Shown here one piece after another: positions 43,658 through 52,654 of a stretch of 64,000 nt of DNA. Position numbers and translations under genes: made by a program. Origin of the DNA: Planctomycetaceae bacterium (lineage in GTDB: Bacteria > Planctomycetota > Phycisphaerae > UBA1845 > UTPLA1); assembly GCA_006969385.1 (NCBI GenBank), contig CP030884.1, positions 124,001 through 188,000 of the forward strand, read 5' to 3'. Positions within the stretch are counted from its first letter, which is position 1. Each line of letters begins with the position of its first letter. Below the pieces are notes generated by a model, which did not search any database, was not told the origin of the DNA, and worked only from the letters and a program-made list of their open reading frames with translations.

Positions 43658-43757
43658 GCAATAATCGCGATCTCGGATGCTTGCAGTATTTGGATGACAG
43701 TCGTACTTTGGGTGCATCAATTCACGGGTTTTCGCCAATCAATCGGAGGATGCAAGT

Positions 43758-44294
43758 ATGTCAGCCCCGGAATATGTCATCGAGCAGTATCAAGCGTTGC
43801 GGCGCGAAATCGATAACCGCCAAGCGCGCGGATTTTGGACCATCGTCATCGGGCTCATCGGTGGCCCACTGCTGATGTACTTTGGCCTTGATGGCGGCGG
43901 ACTGCTCCTTACGATCCTGCCCTTCTTCGTCGTCGTCGTCATGGTCACGTTTCTGACCGAACAGAACGCTATGATGCGGGCCGGAAGGTACATTCGCGAA
44001 GAGTTGGAACCCAAAATGGGTGCCGATGGTGGTTGGGAAAAATGGCTCGAATCCAAAGTCGAATACCGCCTCGTCGAACGACATTCTTTTGCATGCTTTT
44101 TACTTATTTATTTACTGTTCTACTTTGTTTCCATCGGCGTCGCGATGAACAAAACCTTGGAATACAACGCTTTGAACGCCGGTAATGCTTACGTGCAGTA
44201 CGGCTTGATGGGCTCGTACCTGATCTCGACCATTTGGATTGCGTACGTCATCGTCCACTTCTGGAAATCATCCGTGAGCACCGCCAACGGGTAG
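43758..44294 (+). CDS. Uncharacterised four-helix membrane protein
   Basis: 178 residues from an ATG eight bases after GGAGG. I do not recognise the family. Hydrophobic segments: about 25-45 (GFWTIVIGLIGGPLLMYFG), 48-68 (LLLTILPFFVVVVMVTFL), 112-130 (CFLLIYLLFYFVSIGVAM) and 150-168 (LMGSYLISTIWIAYVIVHF). A charged cytoplasmic-type loop (RYIREELEPKMGADGGWEKWLE) lies in the middle. It is divergent from GH3 across the shared operator and upstream of the LacI gene, so it may belong to the beta-glucan response. Confidence 0.8.
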   Translation: MSAPEYVIEQYQALRREIDNRQARGFWTIVIGLIGGPLLMYFGLDGGGLLLTILPFFVVVVMVTFLTEQNAMMRAGRYIREELEPKMGADGGWEKWLESKVEYRLVERHSFACFLLIYLLFYFVSIGVAMNKTLEYNALNAGNAYVQYGLMGSYLISTIWIAYVIVHFWKSSVSTANG

Positions 44295-44444
44295 GCGAGG
44301 ACCGCAGATTGCCACCCGGCCAATCTCTGGGCCGGGTGGTAAACCCAGCTAGCATTTAAGTTTACCAAAAAAGCCCCGCAGTACTCAATTTCTAGCTCCA
44401 AAATCATTGCAACACCGACCCGAGCCGTGTATAGTCGATCCCTG

Positions 44445-44458
44445 TAGAAACAGTTTCA
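44445..44458. promoter_or_regulatory. LacI-type operator upstream of the lacI-family gene
   Basis: TAGAAACAGTTTCA carries the GAAACAGTTTC core, 37 bases upstream of the start. A half-site CCGTTTCA follows within ten bases. Autoregulation is likely. Confidence 0.75.
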
Positions 44459-44494
44459 TAAACCGTTTCAAAGCGTAATGCGGAAGGCAAGCCA

Positions 44495-45643
44495 ATGGCA
44501 TCCGTTCGACAAATCGCAAGAGAAGCTGGCGTGTCGATCAGCACCGTCTCGCGCGTCTTAAACAACGACAGCAGTGTTCACCCTGACACCCGCACCAAGG
44601 TGCTGTCGGTCGCCAACGAAAAGGGCTACACCCCCTCCGTCGGTCGCCGCGTCACGACGCATGTCGCATTGGCGTACACGCAAGAGATGACGTTATCGCA
44701 TCCATACGATGCCACCGTCATCGAAGGCCTCGCCAAAGGCCTCGACGAGCGTGGATTCGACCTCGTCATACTGAATCTGCATCGCGATAAACGCCCCAAC
44801 GAAACCTACACGCAGTTCTTTATTCGCAAAGGCGTGCGCGGCGTTATCCTCCGAACCATGAAAGAAACGCGGTCGGTCTGTAACACCATCGCCGATGAAG
44901 GCTTTCCGCACGTCGTTATCAGCGAACGGTTTGACGAACCCAACGTGTGTTCAATCGATTGCGACTCCAAGCCGGACAGCATTCGCGCCGTCGAATACCT
45001 GATCGGCCTCGGCCACGAGCGCATCGCCTTTGGCGTACACAACGTGTCCGACTTGGATCACCTCGATCGTTATTACGGTTACGTCGAAGCGCTCGAGCGC
45101 AACGGCATCGAAGTCGATGAAGGCTTGATCTTCCGACAGCCGTTTACCATTGCCGGCGGCGCCGCCATCATGAACATGGCGATGGGATTAAAAAAACCGC
45201 CAACGGCCTTTTACTTTGCCGACCCGTTGCTCGGTATCGGCGCTATTAAACGCGCCCACGAACTCGGCATTCGCGTTCCGGACGACATTTCCATCATCGG
45301 CTTCGACGATACGGACATTCGCTACAGCGTGTGGCCGACGATGACGGCCGTCTGTCAGAAGGCGTCAACGCTGGGGCTTGAGGCGGCACTTTGGCTCACG
45401 CGCATGTTAACCGACGGTCAGCAAGGCGTTTTAAGCAAATCGATCCCGACGTTTTTTGAAGTCTACGACACGACGGGTCCTGTTTCGAAACCCAAAGGAA
45501 CCAATGGTCGCCTTAAAGGTAAGCCCCGGCGCAATGGAAGACCCCGGACATCCGGAAACGACCGATCCCACCTGGTCGCTGCAACGGGACGACTAGAATA
45601 CGACCAAACCCCTCAGAGCACTAAGAGAAAGGCGAAGAAATGA
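44495..45643 (+). CDS. LacI-family transcriptional regulator
   Basis: 382 residues with GGAAGG eight bases before the ATG. The N-terminal helix-turn-helix is VRQIAREAGVSISTVSRVLNNDSSV (residues 3-27). The hinge follows, then a periplasmic-binding-like effector domain (IEGLAKGLDERGFDLVILN, HVVISERFDEPNVCSIDCDS, GHERIAFGV, DDISIIGFDDTDIRYSVWP). A basic C-terminal tail of about 50 residues (KGKPRRNGRPRTSGND...KRKAKK) is unusual for the family. The effector is presumably a beta-glucan oligosaccharide, inferred from the operators on GH16 and GH3. The stop overlaps the prepilin start as ATGA. Confidence 0.95.
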   Translation: MASVRQIAREAGVSISTVSRVLNNDSSVHPDTRTKVLSVANEKGYTPSVGRRVTTHVALAYTQEMTLSHPYDATVIEGLAKGLDERGFDLVILNLHRDKRPNETYTQFFIRKGVRGVILRTMKETRSVCNTIADEGFPHVVISERFDEPNVCSIDCDSKPDSIRAVEYLIGLGHERIAFGVHNVSDLDHLDRYYGYVEALERNGIEVDEGLIFRQPFTIAGGAAIMNMAMGLKKPPTAFYFADPLLGIGAIKRAHELGIRVPDDISIIGFDDTDIRYSVWPTMTAVCQKASTLGLEAALWLTRMLTDGQQGVLSKSIPTFFEVYDTTGPVSKPKGTNGRLKGKPRRNGRPRTSGNDRSHLVAATGRLEYDQTPQSTKRKAKK

Positions 45644-46692
45644 ATCAATCGACGGCGCGATTCTCGCATCGATGGCAAAACGGATTCACGTTGCTGGAAC
45701 TACTGGTGGTCATATCGATCATCGCGTTGTTAATTTCCGTCTTGTTGCCGGCCCTGTCGTTGGCGCGCGAGAAAGGCAAACAAACGAAGTGTCTCGCCAA
45801 CATGCGCGCCGCCGCCCAAGCTTCGACCAATCAAATCAACGATATCGGTCGCATGCAGTTGGTAACAGACGAAGTCGGTCGGCGCGCCGCAGATCCCAAC
45901 CGCACCATTTACAACTACGACGGCGTCGGAGAACTCATCTCGTGGCCGGTGGCGCTCGGCAAAGCCAGCAACATTCAACTCAATACCAACTGGGATTGGG
46001 GCGTTCGCGCCAGCTCGTTCGCCATTGCCGAAGGCAAGAGCGATATTCTCAAAACCAAGACTGAACTCGAGTTTCTGCTGTGCCCGTCCGACCCGATCAA
46101 ACTCGCCACGTCCTTCTACCCGCGCAACAAAGGCGGCTCGAACAACGGCCTGATCGGCACCGGCGACCCGCAAGATTCCGGCGGAGCCGGCGGCAGCGCT
46201 TCATACTGGGGCCCGCTGAGCTACGCCATTAACGAAGACATCACGGGTGCCGAGGTTGCGGAAAGCAACAATAACCCAGCCTGTTGGCGACGCGTCGGTG
46301 GCAATCCCGGTATCGGTTGCCGCGGCGAGTTTATCTACCCACCCGGAACGCCTTGCGGTTCTGAAGGCCGCCGCCTGCGCGGTGTGTTGAGCGACGTGAT
46401 CCAGCCCGCCGATGTCGGCCTGATCTTTGAAGCCGGTCGCGACGACCTGAATCAGGACATCTCCGGTTTCGCAAACCTCGTGACCAGCGCTCAAGCCAAC
46501 GGTGGTTTCCTGGGCGATTCCCAACAGTTTTTTGAAACGCGTTTGCCGACGTCGCGACACCCGCAGGGTCTGCTAAACGTCTTGTACGCAGACATGCACG
46601 GCGGCTCGGTCAAGCCCGCTGAAATTAATCCGAACAACGACCTGCCGCTGCGCTATGCACCGCCGGTCCGCGTTTCGCCGTATCGTCCGTAA
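45640..46692 (+). CDS. Type IV pilin/type II secretion-like prepilin (planctomycete H-X-DG class)
   Basis: 350 residues. The N-terminus has the prepilin peptidase site: NGFTLLELLVVISIIALLISVLLPALSLAREKGK, with Gly before FTLLE at residue 15-16, then the hydrophobic helix. The C-terminal region contains SRHPQGLLNVLYADMHGGSV, close to the H-X9-DG signature of planctomycete pseudopilins. The middle is a large globular part with several Cys. It overlaps the lacI-family stop by four bases, so it should be translated with the repressor. The role is unknown; such pseudopilins are numerous in planctomycetes and have been proposed to help take up polysaccharides. Confidence 0.9.
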   Translation: MNQSTARFSHRWQNGFTLLELLVVISIIALLISVLLPALSLAREKGKQTKCLANMRAAAQASTNQINDIGRMQLVTDEVGRRAADPNRTIYNYDGVGELISWPVALGKASNIQLNTNWDWGVRASSFAIAEGKSDILKTKTELEFLLCPSDPIKLATSFYPRNKGGSNNGLIGTGDPQDSGGAGGSASYWGPLSYAINEDITGAEVAESNNNPACWRRVGGNPGIGCRGEFIYPPGTPCGSEGRRLRGVLSDVIQPADVGLIFEAGRDDLNQDISGFANLVTSAQANGGFLGDSQQFFETRLPTSRHPQGLLNVLYADMHGGSVKPAEINPNNDLPLRYAPPVRVSPYRP

Positions 46693-46712
46693 TAACCAAG
46701 TTCTTCGCCCTA

Positions 46713-46745
46713 CCGGGCATTCGCTTGCGGATGCTCGGTTTTTTT
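46713..46745 (+). terminator. Rho-independent terminator after the prepilin gene
   Basis: CCGGGCAT pairs with ATGCTCGG (one mismatch), followed by seven T. Confidence 0.85.
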
Positions 46746-46873
46746 GCGGGGTCTAAGCGACAACGAAAATGAACAGCACTCGCAGTGGCGTAACCTTGCG
46801 AGAATTTCTCTAAAGAAGCCTCGATTTCCGATTCGGCATTCGAGCAAAAAACTTGCCTTTAGGAGGGTATTCG

Positions 46874-49800
46874 ATGAAGTGGCGACACCTGTCGTGCGCG
46901 ATGGCGATGGCCATTGCGGTTTGCACTGCTCAGCTCAGTGCGCAAGGTATTCAGGAAAACTTCGACACCGTGGCCGGCGATCCGCCCACGACCGTACTCA
47001 ACGGTGCGGGTTTCAATCAGGTCAACGACTGGGACAGCGGCATTACCGGTGAATCCGCGTTTGCCGGAACGAGCGGCAACCTCACCGGCCTCGTCGAAGC
47101 CTTCGGTCTGCCCGCCGGCGGCGTTGCCGCTTCGGGCGCGGGTGCGATTGATTTCATGATCGACTCGTTCAACGTCTTAGACCTCGACTTCGATAACGTG
47201 GCTGCCACCGGCACGACGGAAATTCTCGCCGGTGGTGCCGGCCCGGGTACGTTTAACTTCGTCGATGGTTGGGATGCCAATGTCGATGGCGAATTCGCCT
47301 TCGGCGGCACATCCGCCGGTGCCACGCTCAACGGCAGCATGTCGGTCACGCCCTCGCTGATGGGCGGTAATCCGAACGGCCGCGTCGCACTCGACGTCAA
47401 CGACGTCACGGTTCCGATGGGTGAAAGCTGGTTCGCCGGCCTGCAGTTCGATATCGATGCCTTCCCCGGCGCGACCGCGTTGGCCAACGGCGGCTTTGAA
47501 GACAGCCCCATTGGCCCCGTGCCTTCAAGTTGGGGTTCCTTCGGTTTCGGCGTGAACACGACCGACGTGACGCCGCGCAGCGGTGCACAATGCCTTGCAT
47601 TATTTGAATCCGTACAATTTGCCGGTGCTGGCATCTTTCAGCGTTTACCAGCGCTTGCCGGCCAAACCTGGGAATTCGATGGCTTCGTTCGCACAAACAC
47701 TGGCGACTCGATCGTCGGTACGGATAACTTTGTCCTATTCGCGATGGAATACTTCGACGCCAATGGTGCCAGCCTTGACGTTCTCGAAGTTCAACAGATT
47801 AACGGCAACTCAATGCCTGCACCGGCCGAAGACGCTTGGATCGACGGCCCCGGTATTCAGTTGCTTGCCCCCGCCAATACCGCCGAGATCGAAGTCCGCG
47901 TTATCTACGTGAACATCAGCGGCGATGTCATTGGCCCGGGTGCCGTCTTGGTCGACGACTTGTCGTTGAGTCTGGTTTCCGGCCCGCAACCCGTTCAACC
48001 GAGCAACTTCGAATTGCTCGCCGATATCAGCGGTTTGGCCGATGTGGGCGGCGAAATGCTCGGTAACGTGCAACTGCGTATCGAAGACGCTGATGGCGAT
48101 CGCATCCAATTCGACGCCACCGCAACCGGCGCATTCCAGACGATCGGTGGCCCGCTCGATACCGGCACCGAAGCGGACGGCATGGGCGTCCCCACACCCG
48201 GCGCGTTCAACATTCTGTCGCCGTTCTTCCGCGTCGTCGTCGCCTTCGGTGACGACGGTAGCTGGGGCAGCGGCGGAACGATCAACGTCGATAACCTCAC
48301 GTTGACCAATGCCAACCCCGCCGGCAGCAATCTCAATGCGGGCTTGCTCTTCCAGAATCTCGCACTGACGTCCTTACTGCCCGAGGAAATCACGCTGACG
48401 GCCGATGTCTTTGGCGATGTGCTCGGCGGTGAATACCGGCTCGTCTTGCGAGCCTTCGACAACTTCCTCGTCGGTCTCGATGAGGACTTTGAAACGGTCG
48501 TCGACACGACCGAGGTCGTGTTCCTCGACACCGCAACCATCGCAGCCTTAGAGCCCAACGCCGTTAGCTCAACGCTCGGTTGGTCGCCCGATATCGACGG
48601 CGAACAAGCATTCGGTGGCGTCGTGGGTCTCGTTGAAACGATGGCCTTTTCGCCGCGCATCTATGCCAACGCCGTTGACGGTCTTACGCCCGGTGGCTGT
48701 CAGACCAGTACCCGCGCCGGTCAGATCGGTGTTGAGTCGGTCTCCACCAGCGGCGCTTGGTTTGCCGGCTTGAGCTGGCCCGGTCAGCGCTTGGCCTCGG
48801 CCGATCTGTCGCAAGTCGAACTTTCGGCATGCGTTCGCGGTCTCGAAGACCCGAGCGATCCGTTCGGCCTCGGCGCGGGTAACGGATTCCTCGGTGCCTA
48901 CGAACTTCGTATCGAAGACCCCGATGGCGATCGCTTGTTCTTCCTGGGCGATGCCTCCGCCGCTCCCGGCGTATGGCAATCCATCGGCGGCACGCTCGAT
49001 ACGGCTACCTTCGGTGCCGCATTCGATGGCGGCTCCAACGGTGTGTTCGATATCAACCTCGCCGATCCCGATAGCCTGAACTACACCGTGGTGCTTGCCT
49101 TCGAAGATGGTGCCCAGACCACTTGGTTCTCCGGCGGTATTCTTCAGATCGATGATCTCTTCCTTACTGCGGTCAACGCGTCGCTGGAAGTTGCCGAGTT
49201 CGCTTTCGACGGCGTTGCCGATGGCACATCCTTCCAGTCGATCGGCGGCACGCTCGATACGGCCGCCGGCCCCGCCTTTGGTGATTTCGACGAAGACATG
49301 GAAAACGGCACCGGCACCCCGGGTCGTGTCAGCCTCGGCGGCAACGATGGCGATTTCGATGACGGCCTCGAAGGCGAGTCTATGTTCTTCGGTAGCTTCG
49401 GTGCCGCGATTATCGGCGGTGCGGAAGCCGGCGTCTGTGCTTCCTGCGGCATCGATGGCAATCAAGCCATCGAACTGACCGTCACCAACAACCCTCCGAA
49501 TGGCTGGTTCGCGGGCGTGTTCTTCGAAGCGGTACCGCTCGACCTGAGCGGCGATCTCTCGCAAGTCTCGATGACGGCGGACATCAAGGGTGAAGTTGTT
49601 GGCGACATTCTTGGCACCTACACGCTGCGCATCGAAGACGCCAATACCGACACCATCGAATTCACCGTCACGGCCGATGGCACGTGGCAGCAAGTCGGCG
49701 GCCCACTCAACACCGCGTTGATCCCGGGTGTGGGCGATCCGGGTCGTGTCGATGGCTCGTTTGACTTCTTCCAGAGCACCTACAACGTCACGCTGGCGTT

Positions 49801-50191
49801 TGTCGGCTTGGCCGGCAACTGGGGCTCGGGTGGCAAGCTCACCATCGACAACTGGTTCATCAATGGACGCGACCTGTCGACCGTCGATAGCTACGAAGTC
49901 GCACTCGAGTTTGTCGATCCCGTCGGCACCTTCCCCGGCGGCGGCATGCTCGTGCTCGATAACCTTAACCTTGCAGACGGTGTCGTCGTTCCGGTCACGC
50001 CGGGCGACGTTAACTGCGACGGTTCGATCGACGGTCGCGACGTGGCGGCCTTCGTCACGGCTACTGTCGATCCGGCCGGTTACGCTTCGGCGTTCCCGAG
50101 CTGCAACATCCTCAATGCGGATACCGACAACAGCGGTACCGCCGACGCGGCGGACATCGCCAGCTTTGCGGCATTGCTGTTGAGTCAGTAA
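46874..50191 (+). CDS. Exported repeat protein with dockerin-like C-terminus
   Basis: 1105 residues from the ATG at 46874, seven bases after AGGAGG. Signal peptide: MKWRHLSCAMAMAIAVCTAQLSAQ. The body consists of several degenerate copies of a beta-rich unit, each with an (E/D)(N/D)FDxV opening, a GE(S/F/Q)AFGG turn, a GxWFAGL strand and a YxLRIED(P/A)DGDR-xxWQxIGGxLDT closing block. Examples start near residues 26, 100, 535 and 810. One carbohydrate-binding-like insert (GGFEDSPIGPVPSSWGSFGFG) lies near residue 207. The C-terminus is an EF-hand pair (GDVNCDGSIDGRDVAAF, ADTDNSGTADAADIASF). The function is unknown. It lies directly downstream of the glucan locus but behind a terminator. Confidence 0.86.
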   Translation: MKWRHLSCAMAMAIAVCTAQLSAQGIQENFDTVAGDPPTTVLNGAGFNQVNDWDSGITGESAFAGTSGNLTGLVEAFGLPAGGVAASGAGAIDFMIDSFNVLDLDFDNVAATGTTEILAGGAGPGTFNFVDGWDANVDGEFAFGGTSAGATLNGSMSVTPSLMGGNPNGRVALDVNDVTVPMGESWFAGLQFDIDAFPGATALANGGFEDSPIGPVPSSWGSFGFGVNTTDVTPRSGAQCLALFESVQFAGAGIFQRLPALAGQTWEFDGFVRTNTGDSIVGTDNFVLFAMEYFDANGASLDVLEVQQINGNSMPAPAEDAWIDGPGIQLLAPANTAEIEVRVIYVNISGDVIGPGAVLVDDLSLSLVSGPQPVQPSNFELLADISGLADVGGEMLGNVQLRIEDADGDRIQFDATATGAFQTIGGPLDTGTEADGMGVPTPGAFNILSPFFRVVVAFGDDGSWGSGGTINVDNLTLTNANPAGSNLNAGLLFQNLALTSLLPEEITLTADVFGDVLGGEYRLVLRAFDNFLVGLDEDFETVVDTTEVVFLDTATIAALEPNAVSSTLGWSPDIDGEQAFGGVVGLVETMAFSPRIYANAVDGLTPGGCQTSTRAGQIGVESVSTSGAWFAGLSWPGQRLASADLSQVELSACVRGLEDPSDPFGLGAGNGFLGAYELRIEDPDGDRLFFLGDASAAPGVWQSIGGTLDTATFGAAFDGGSNGVFDINLADPDSLNYTVVLAFEDGAQTTWFSGGILQIDDLFLTAVNASLEVAEFAFDGVADGTSFQSIGGTLDTAAGPAFGDFDEDMENGTGTPGRVSLGGNDGDFDDGLEGESMFFGSFGAAIIGGAEAGVCASCGIDGNQAIELTVTNNPPNGWFAGVFFEAVPLDLSGDLSQVSMTADIKGEVVGDILGTYTLRIEDANTDTIEFTVTADGTWQQVGGPLNTALIPGVGDPGRVDGSFDFFQSTYNVTLAFVGLAGNWGSGGKLTIDNWFINGRDLSTVDSYEVALEFVDPVGTFPGGGMLVLDNLNLADGVVVPVTPGDVNCDGSIDGRDVAAFVTATVDPAGYASAFPSCNILNADTDNSGTADAADIASFAALLLSQ

Positions 50192-50267
50192 AGGATTGAG
50201 TTGAGGTTTACTTCAAGTTTTGGTCGTTATTAACGCGACGATCAGAACGCCAAGTTGAAAACACGTA

Positions 50268-50305
50268 AGGCCGTCATCTTCGATGCGAAGGTGACGGCCT
50301 TTTTC
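50268..50305 (+). terminator. Rho-independent terminator
   Basis: AGGCCGTCATCTTC pairs with GAAGGTGACGGCCT (one mismatch) and is followed by TTTTT. Confidence 0.9.
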
Positions 50306-50358
50306 ATTTGGCTTATGACAATACAAGTGAGCTTTAAACAACTGATTGCATGGCCTAT

Positions 50359-50697
50359 TTATCTCCCCGTGTCCGCTAACCAATCGACGTAAAGCCGTCG
50401 CCACTCAGACAATGATACGTAACGGGTTCCCTGAATGGAGTCATCCCAATAAGTCCACCCGTCAATTTTCCGGCTCAATTGTAAAAGTTGATCGGCCTCG
50501 CCTTCAGAAACGTAAGCATCACCAAGTGACTTATCCTCGTGCATTTCATTACCAAGGCTGCGATCTCCGTGTATCGCATGCCAAACGATAAACTCGATGT
50601 CGACATACCACGCTGCTACGAAACAATTCTCGCTGATTTGGTGTATCAAATTCTCGAGCGCATTAAATGCTTCTTGCTTATTTGAGTTAGCCTGCAA
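50359..50697 (-). CDS. Small uncharacterised soluble protein
   Basis: 112 residues, acidic, with no signal or membrane segment. The family was not recognised. Seen: AFNALENLIHQISENCFVAAWYVDIEFIVWHAI, ALGDAYVSEGEADQ-like acidic centre, and a Trp/Tyr-rich C-terminus (DGWTYWDDSIQGTRYVSLSEWRRLYVDWL). The even amino-acid composition and conserved-looking Trp positions support a real gene. It stands alone, convergent with the repeat-protein gene. Confidence 0.65.
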   Translation of the reverse strand: MQANSNKQEAFNALENLIHQISENCFVAAWYVDIEFIVWHAIHGDRSLGNEMHEDKSLGDAYVSEGEADQLLQLSRKIDGWTYWDDSIQGTRYVSLSEWRRLYVDWLADTGR

Positions 50698-50938
50698 CGC
50701 TGACTACCTCGACCAGTGAAAATAGATTTCGTTTCCTGCGCAAAAAGACCAAATTCTACTTGGAACTCTAGAACAACATCCAGCTTAAGCAGATGGGTGC
50801 GTCTTCTCACTCTCCCTCGCAGAGTGAAGGCGACCAAGGCAGGAGCCTAAACGGGCCGGCGTGAGGGTTCAAGCCAGTGCGTAAACACGACAGCCCCGCA
50901 AGTGAAGCTTGGACGAAGCTCTGGAAATCCCGAACTGC

Positions 50939-51394
50939 TTACTTTGCAATAGCCGCTTGAGAATTGCATTCCGAACACTTACCACTTCCATTTCCCGTCA
51001 GATCGTACCCACACGACTGACAATGACCGATCGGGTATCGACGCCGACATAGCCAAAAAATCAGAAACAATGACCAAACTATAAGATTGGGAAGCCAATG
51101 TGGAATTTGAAGGACGCGCGAACTCCAAACCATAAATGTACGGGGCCACTGCCAATAGCCGTCGGTATCAACGACAAAATCATTCCCAACCGTGTCGGTT
51201 TCAATCTTAGGATCGTTAAAGATGCTCCCTGTCAGCGGCGGTTTGCTCAGGAAACATACCGAGAACCCCTGCCGACAGGTGCCCACCACCAACCCACGCG
51301 AGGCGAAACAAATACCAAACGTCGCAAGCGATACCATCCAAACTACAAGTAGCACAATCGCGACCAGCCCGACGAATCTTCGAATCCATTTCAT
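50939..51394 (-). CDS. Membrane protein with C-terminal zinc ribbon (CGYDLTGN type)
   Basis: 151 residues from the ATG at 51394, which overlaps the upstream stop as ATGA; an ATG at 51430 is less likely. A transmembrane helix lies near residues 8-32 (GLVAIVLLVVWMVSLATFGICFA) and another near 100-118 (LPNLIVWSLFLIFWLC). The C-terminus is HCQSCGYDLTGNGSGKCSECNS, a four-Cys zinc ribbon. This ribbon motif is abundant in Phycisphaerae-type planctomycetes; its role is unknown. It forms a two-gene unit with the smaller ribbon protein. Confidence 0.85.
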   Translation of the reverse strand: MKWIRRFVGLVAIVLLVVWMVSLATFGICFASRGLVVGTCRQGFSVCFLSKPPLTGSIFNDPKIETDTVGNDFVVDTDGYWQWPRTFMVWSSRVLQIPHWLPNLIVWSLFLIFWLCRRRYPIGHCQSCGYDLTGNGSGKCSECNSQAAIAK

Positions 51395-51594
51395 GCGATC
51401 GCCTCGATCGTCGCGCCGCATTCCGGACAAATGCCCGATGCATTACCCGTTAAATCGTAACCGCAGCCGCGACAGCGACCGTCGACGGCGTCACGTTCAT
51501 CGCCGTCGTCTTTCCACGCCGTATAAAACGGCAAGCCGGACAGCACGACAAAGAAGACCGCGAGTCCGGCGATGATGATGAATTTGGTAGCCAT
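51391..51594 (-). CDS. Small membrane protein with C-terminal zinc ribbon
   Basis: 67 residues: one N-terminal transmembrane helix (FIIIAGLAVFFVVLSGLPFYTAW), an acidic linker (DDGDERDAVDG) and the ribbon RCRGCGYDLTGNASGICPECGATIE with four Cys. It is the first gene of a coupled pair with the 151-residue ribbon protein. Confidence 0.88.
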   Translation of the reverse strand: MATKFIIIAGLAVFFVVLSGLPFYTAWKDDGDERDAVDGRCRGCGYDLTGNASGICPECGATIEAIA

Positions 51595-51910
51595 GCGTTC
51601 ATCATAACGTCCATCATTGGCCTGATGGCACGTGGTTCGATTTACAACTCGGCTCTGGTGTGCTCACTACCAACCCGCATTACGGGCAGATGCACTTTTT
51701 TTGTTTCCGGTCAGGTCGTTACAACAATTTATGCAAGACTGGATCGCCTTAAGCCTCTAACCCCCAGACCAACGGATCTCAAATCTCAAATTCTGAATTT
51801 CAAATCCTAATACACAGACCTTTGCATAAGAATTGCAGGCTTCGCGAATTGAGGACGGGCTTGATTTAACCGCGGATTCTTTTCGGTAAGTTCTAGGCTA
51901 TCTTTGTCCG
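51595..51910. other. Intergenic region with a zinc-ribbon remnant
   Basis: No intact gene. It contains the decayed ribbon at 51674-51726. Confidence 0.6.
51674..51726 (-). pseudogene. Decayed third copy of the CGYDLTGN zinc ribbon
   Basis: On the minus strand the bases read CCNDLTGN, then, after a frame shift at an A7 run, KCICP, a TAA in place of the Glu codon, and CG. This matches the order CGYDLTGN...CPECG of the two intact ribbons just upstream on the same strand. Confidence 0.6.
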
Positions 51911-52654
51911 CTACTCCGGCACCACCGTCACCACCCGCTGCGCATCGAATGTCCGCCCCGATAGCAAATCGCTAAAACTCACCAAGACGGTAATCGGCTG
52001 CGATAGCGGCGGGTTGCTCGCGTCTTTCCACGGCACCGAAATCGTGTAATGCTCGCTGGTCAAGAGCGCGCCGTACCAACAGTCACTTAACTGATCTTTA
52101 TCGAGCGTGATCTGCCCCACCACCTGCCGTTCGGCCGGTTGCGACAAATCGAGCAGCCGCACTTCCGCCGTGCCCGTGGCGCGCATGCGACCATTAAATT
52201 GATCGTAAAGCCGCAGATACACGCGGATGCCATCGGGCCGACCGTCGCGATTGTCGTCGTAGCCACCGCTGAGTGAATCGATATCGATTCTTTCGACGTG
52301 CACAAGATCGTCTATCGGTATCTGCGTCGGGCGGGCACGCAACTGTCGAATTTCCTCCGCCTGCCGCTGCAACTGCGCGTCTTTCATCAGGAGCTGTTGC
52401 TGCTGCGCTTGCACCTTATCCTGCAATTCCTGAATCGTGCTGAGCCGCTCTGCACTTTCCACCACCTCCGGCGGTGTATCACCACCACAGCCGCCGAGCG
52501 TAAAAACAAAACACGCCGCGAACAGGGAGATGCCCTGCGCGCGGCGTGTGAATGTGCGATTCGAAACCGAGGTTAGCCGGGCTTCGGTTCGGGCTGCCGA
52601 TCGAGGATCGAATCGATCAGGCCGTATTCCATTGCTTCGTGTGGGTCGAGCCAT
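51911..52654 (-). CDS. Lipoprotein with N-terminal coiled coil; start unclear
   Basis: Up to 247 residues. A lipobox signal ([23 protein letters not shown]) places the lipidated Cys near residue 56 of the longest frame. A coiled coil follows ([39 protein letters not shown]), then a beta-rich domain with a [16 protein letters not shown] calcium-loop-like segment. The only ATG in frame is at 52654, which overlaps clpP by 82 bases and leaves an overlong leader. No ATG, GTG or TTG lies between the clpP stop and the signal peptide, so the true start may be a rare codon such as CTG or ATC. The product is likely membrane-anchored; its function is unknown. Confidence 0.75.
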   Translation of the reverse strand: MARPTRSNGIRPDRFDPRSAARTEARLTSVSNRTFTRRAQGISLFAACFVFTLGGCGGDTPPEVVESAERLSTIQELQDKVQAQQQQLLMKDAQLQRQAEEIRQLRARPTQIPIDDLVHVERIDIDSLSGGYDDNRDGRPDGIRVYLRLYDQFNGRMRATGTAEVRLLDLSQPAERQVVGQITLDKDQLSDCWYGALLTSEHYTISVPWKDASNPPLSQPITVLVSFSDLLSGRTFDAQRVVTVVPE

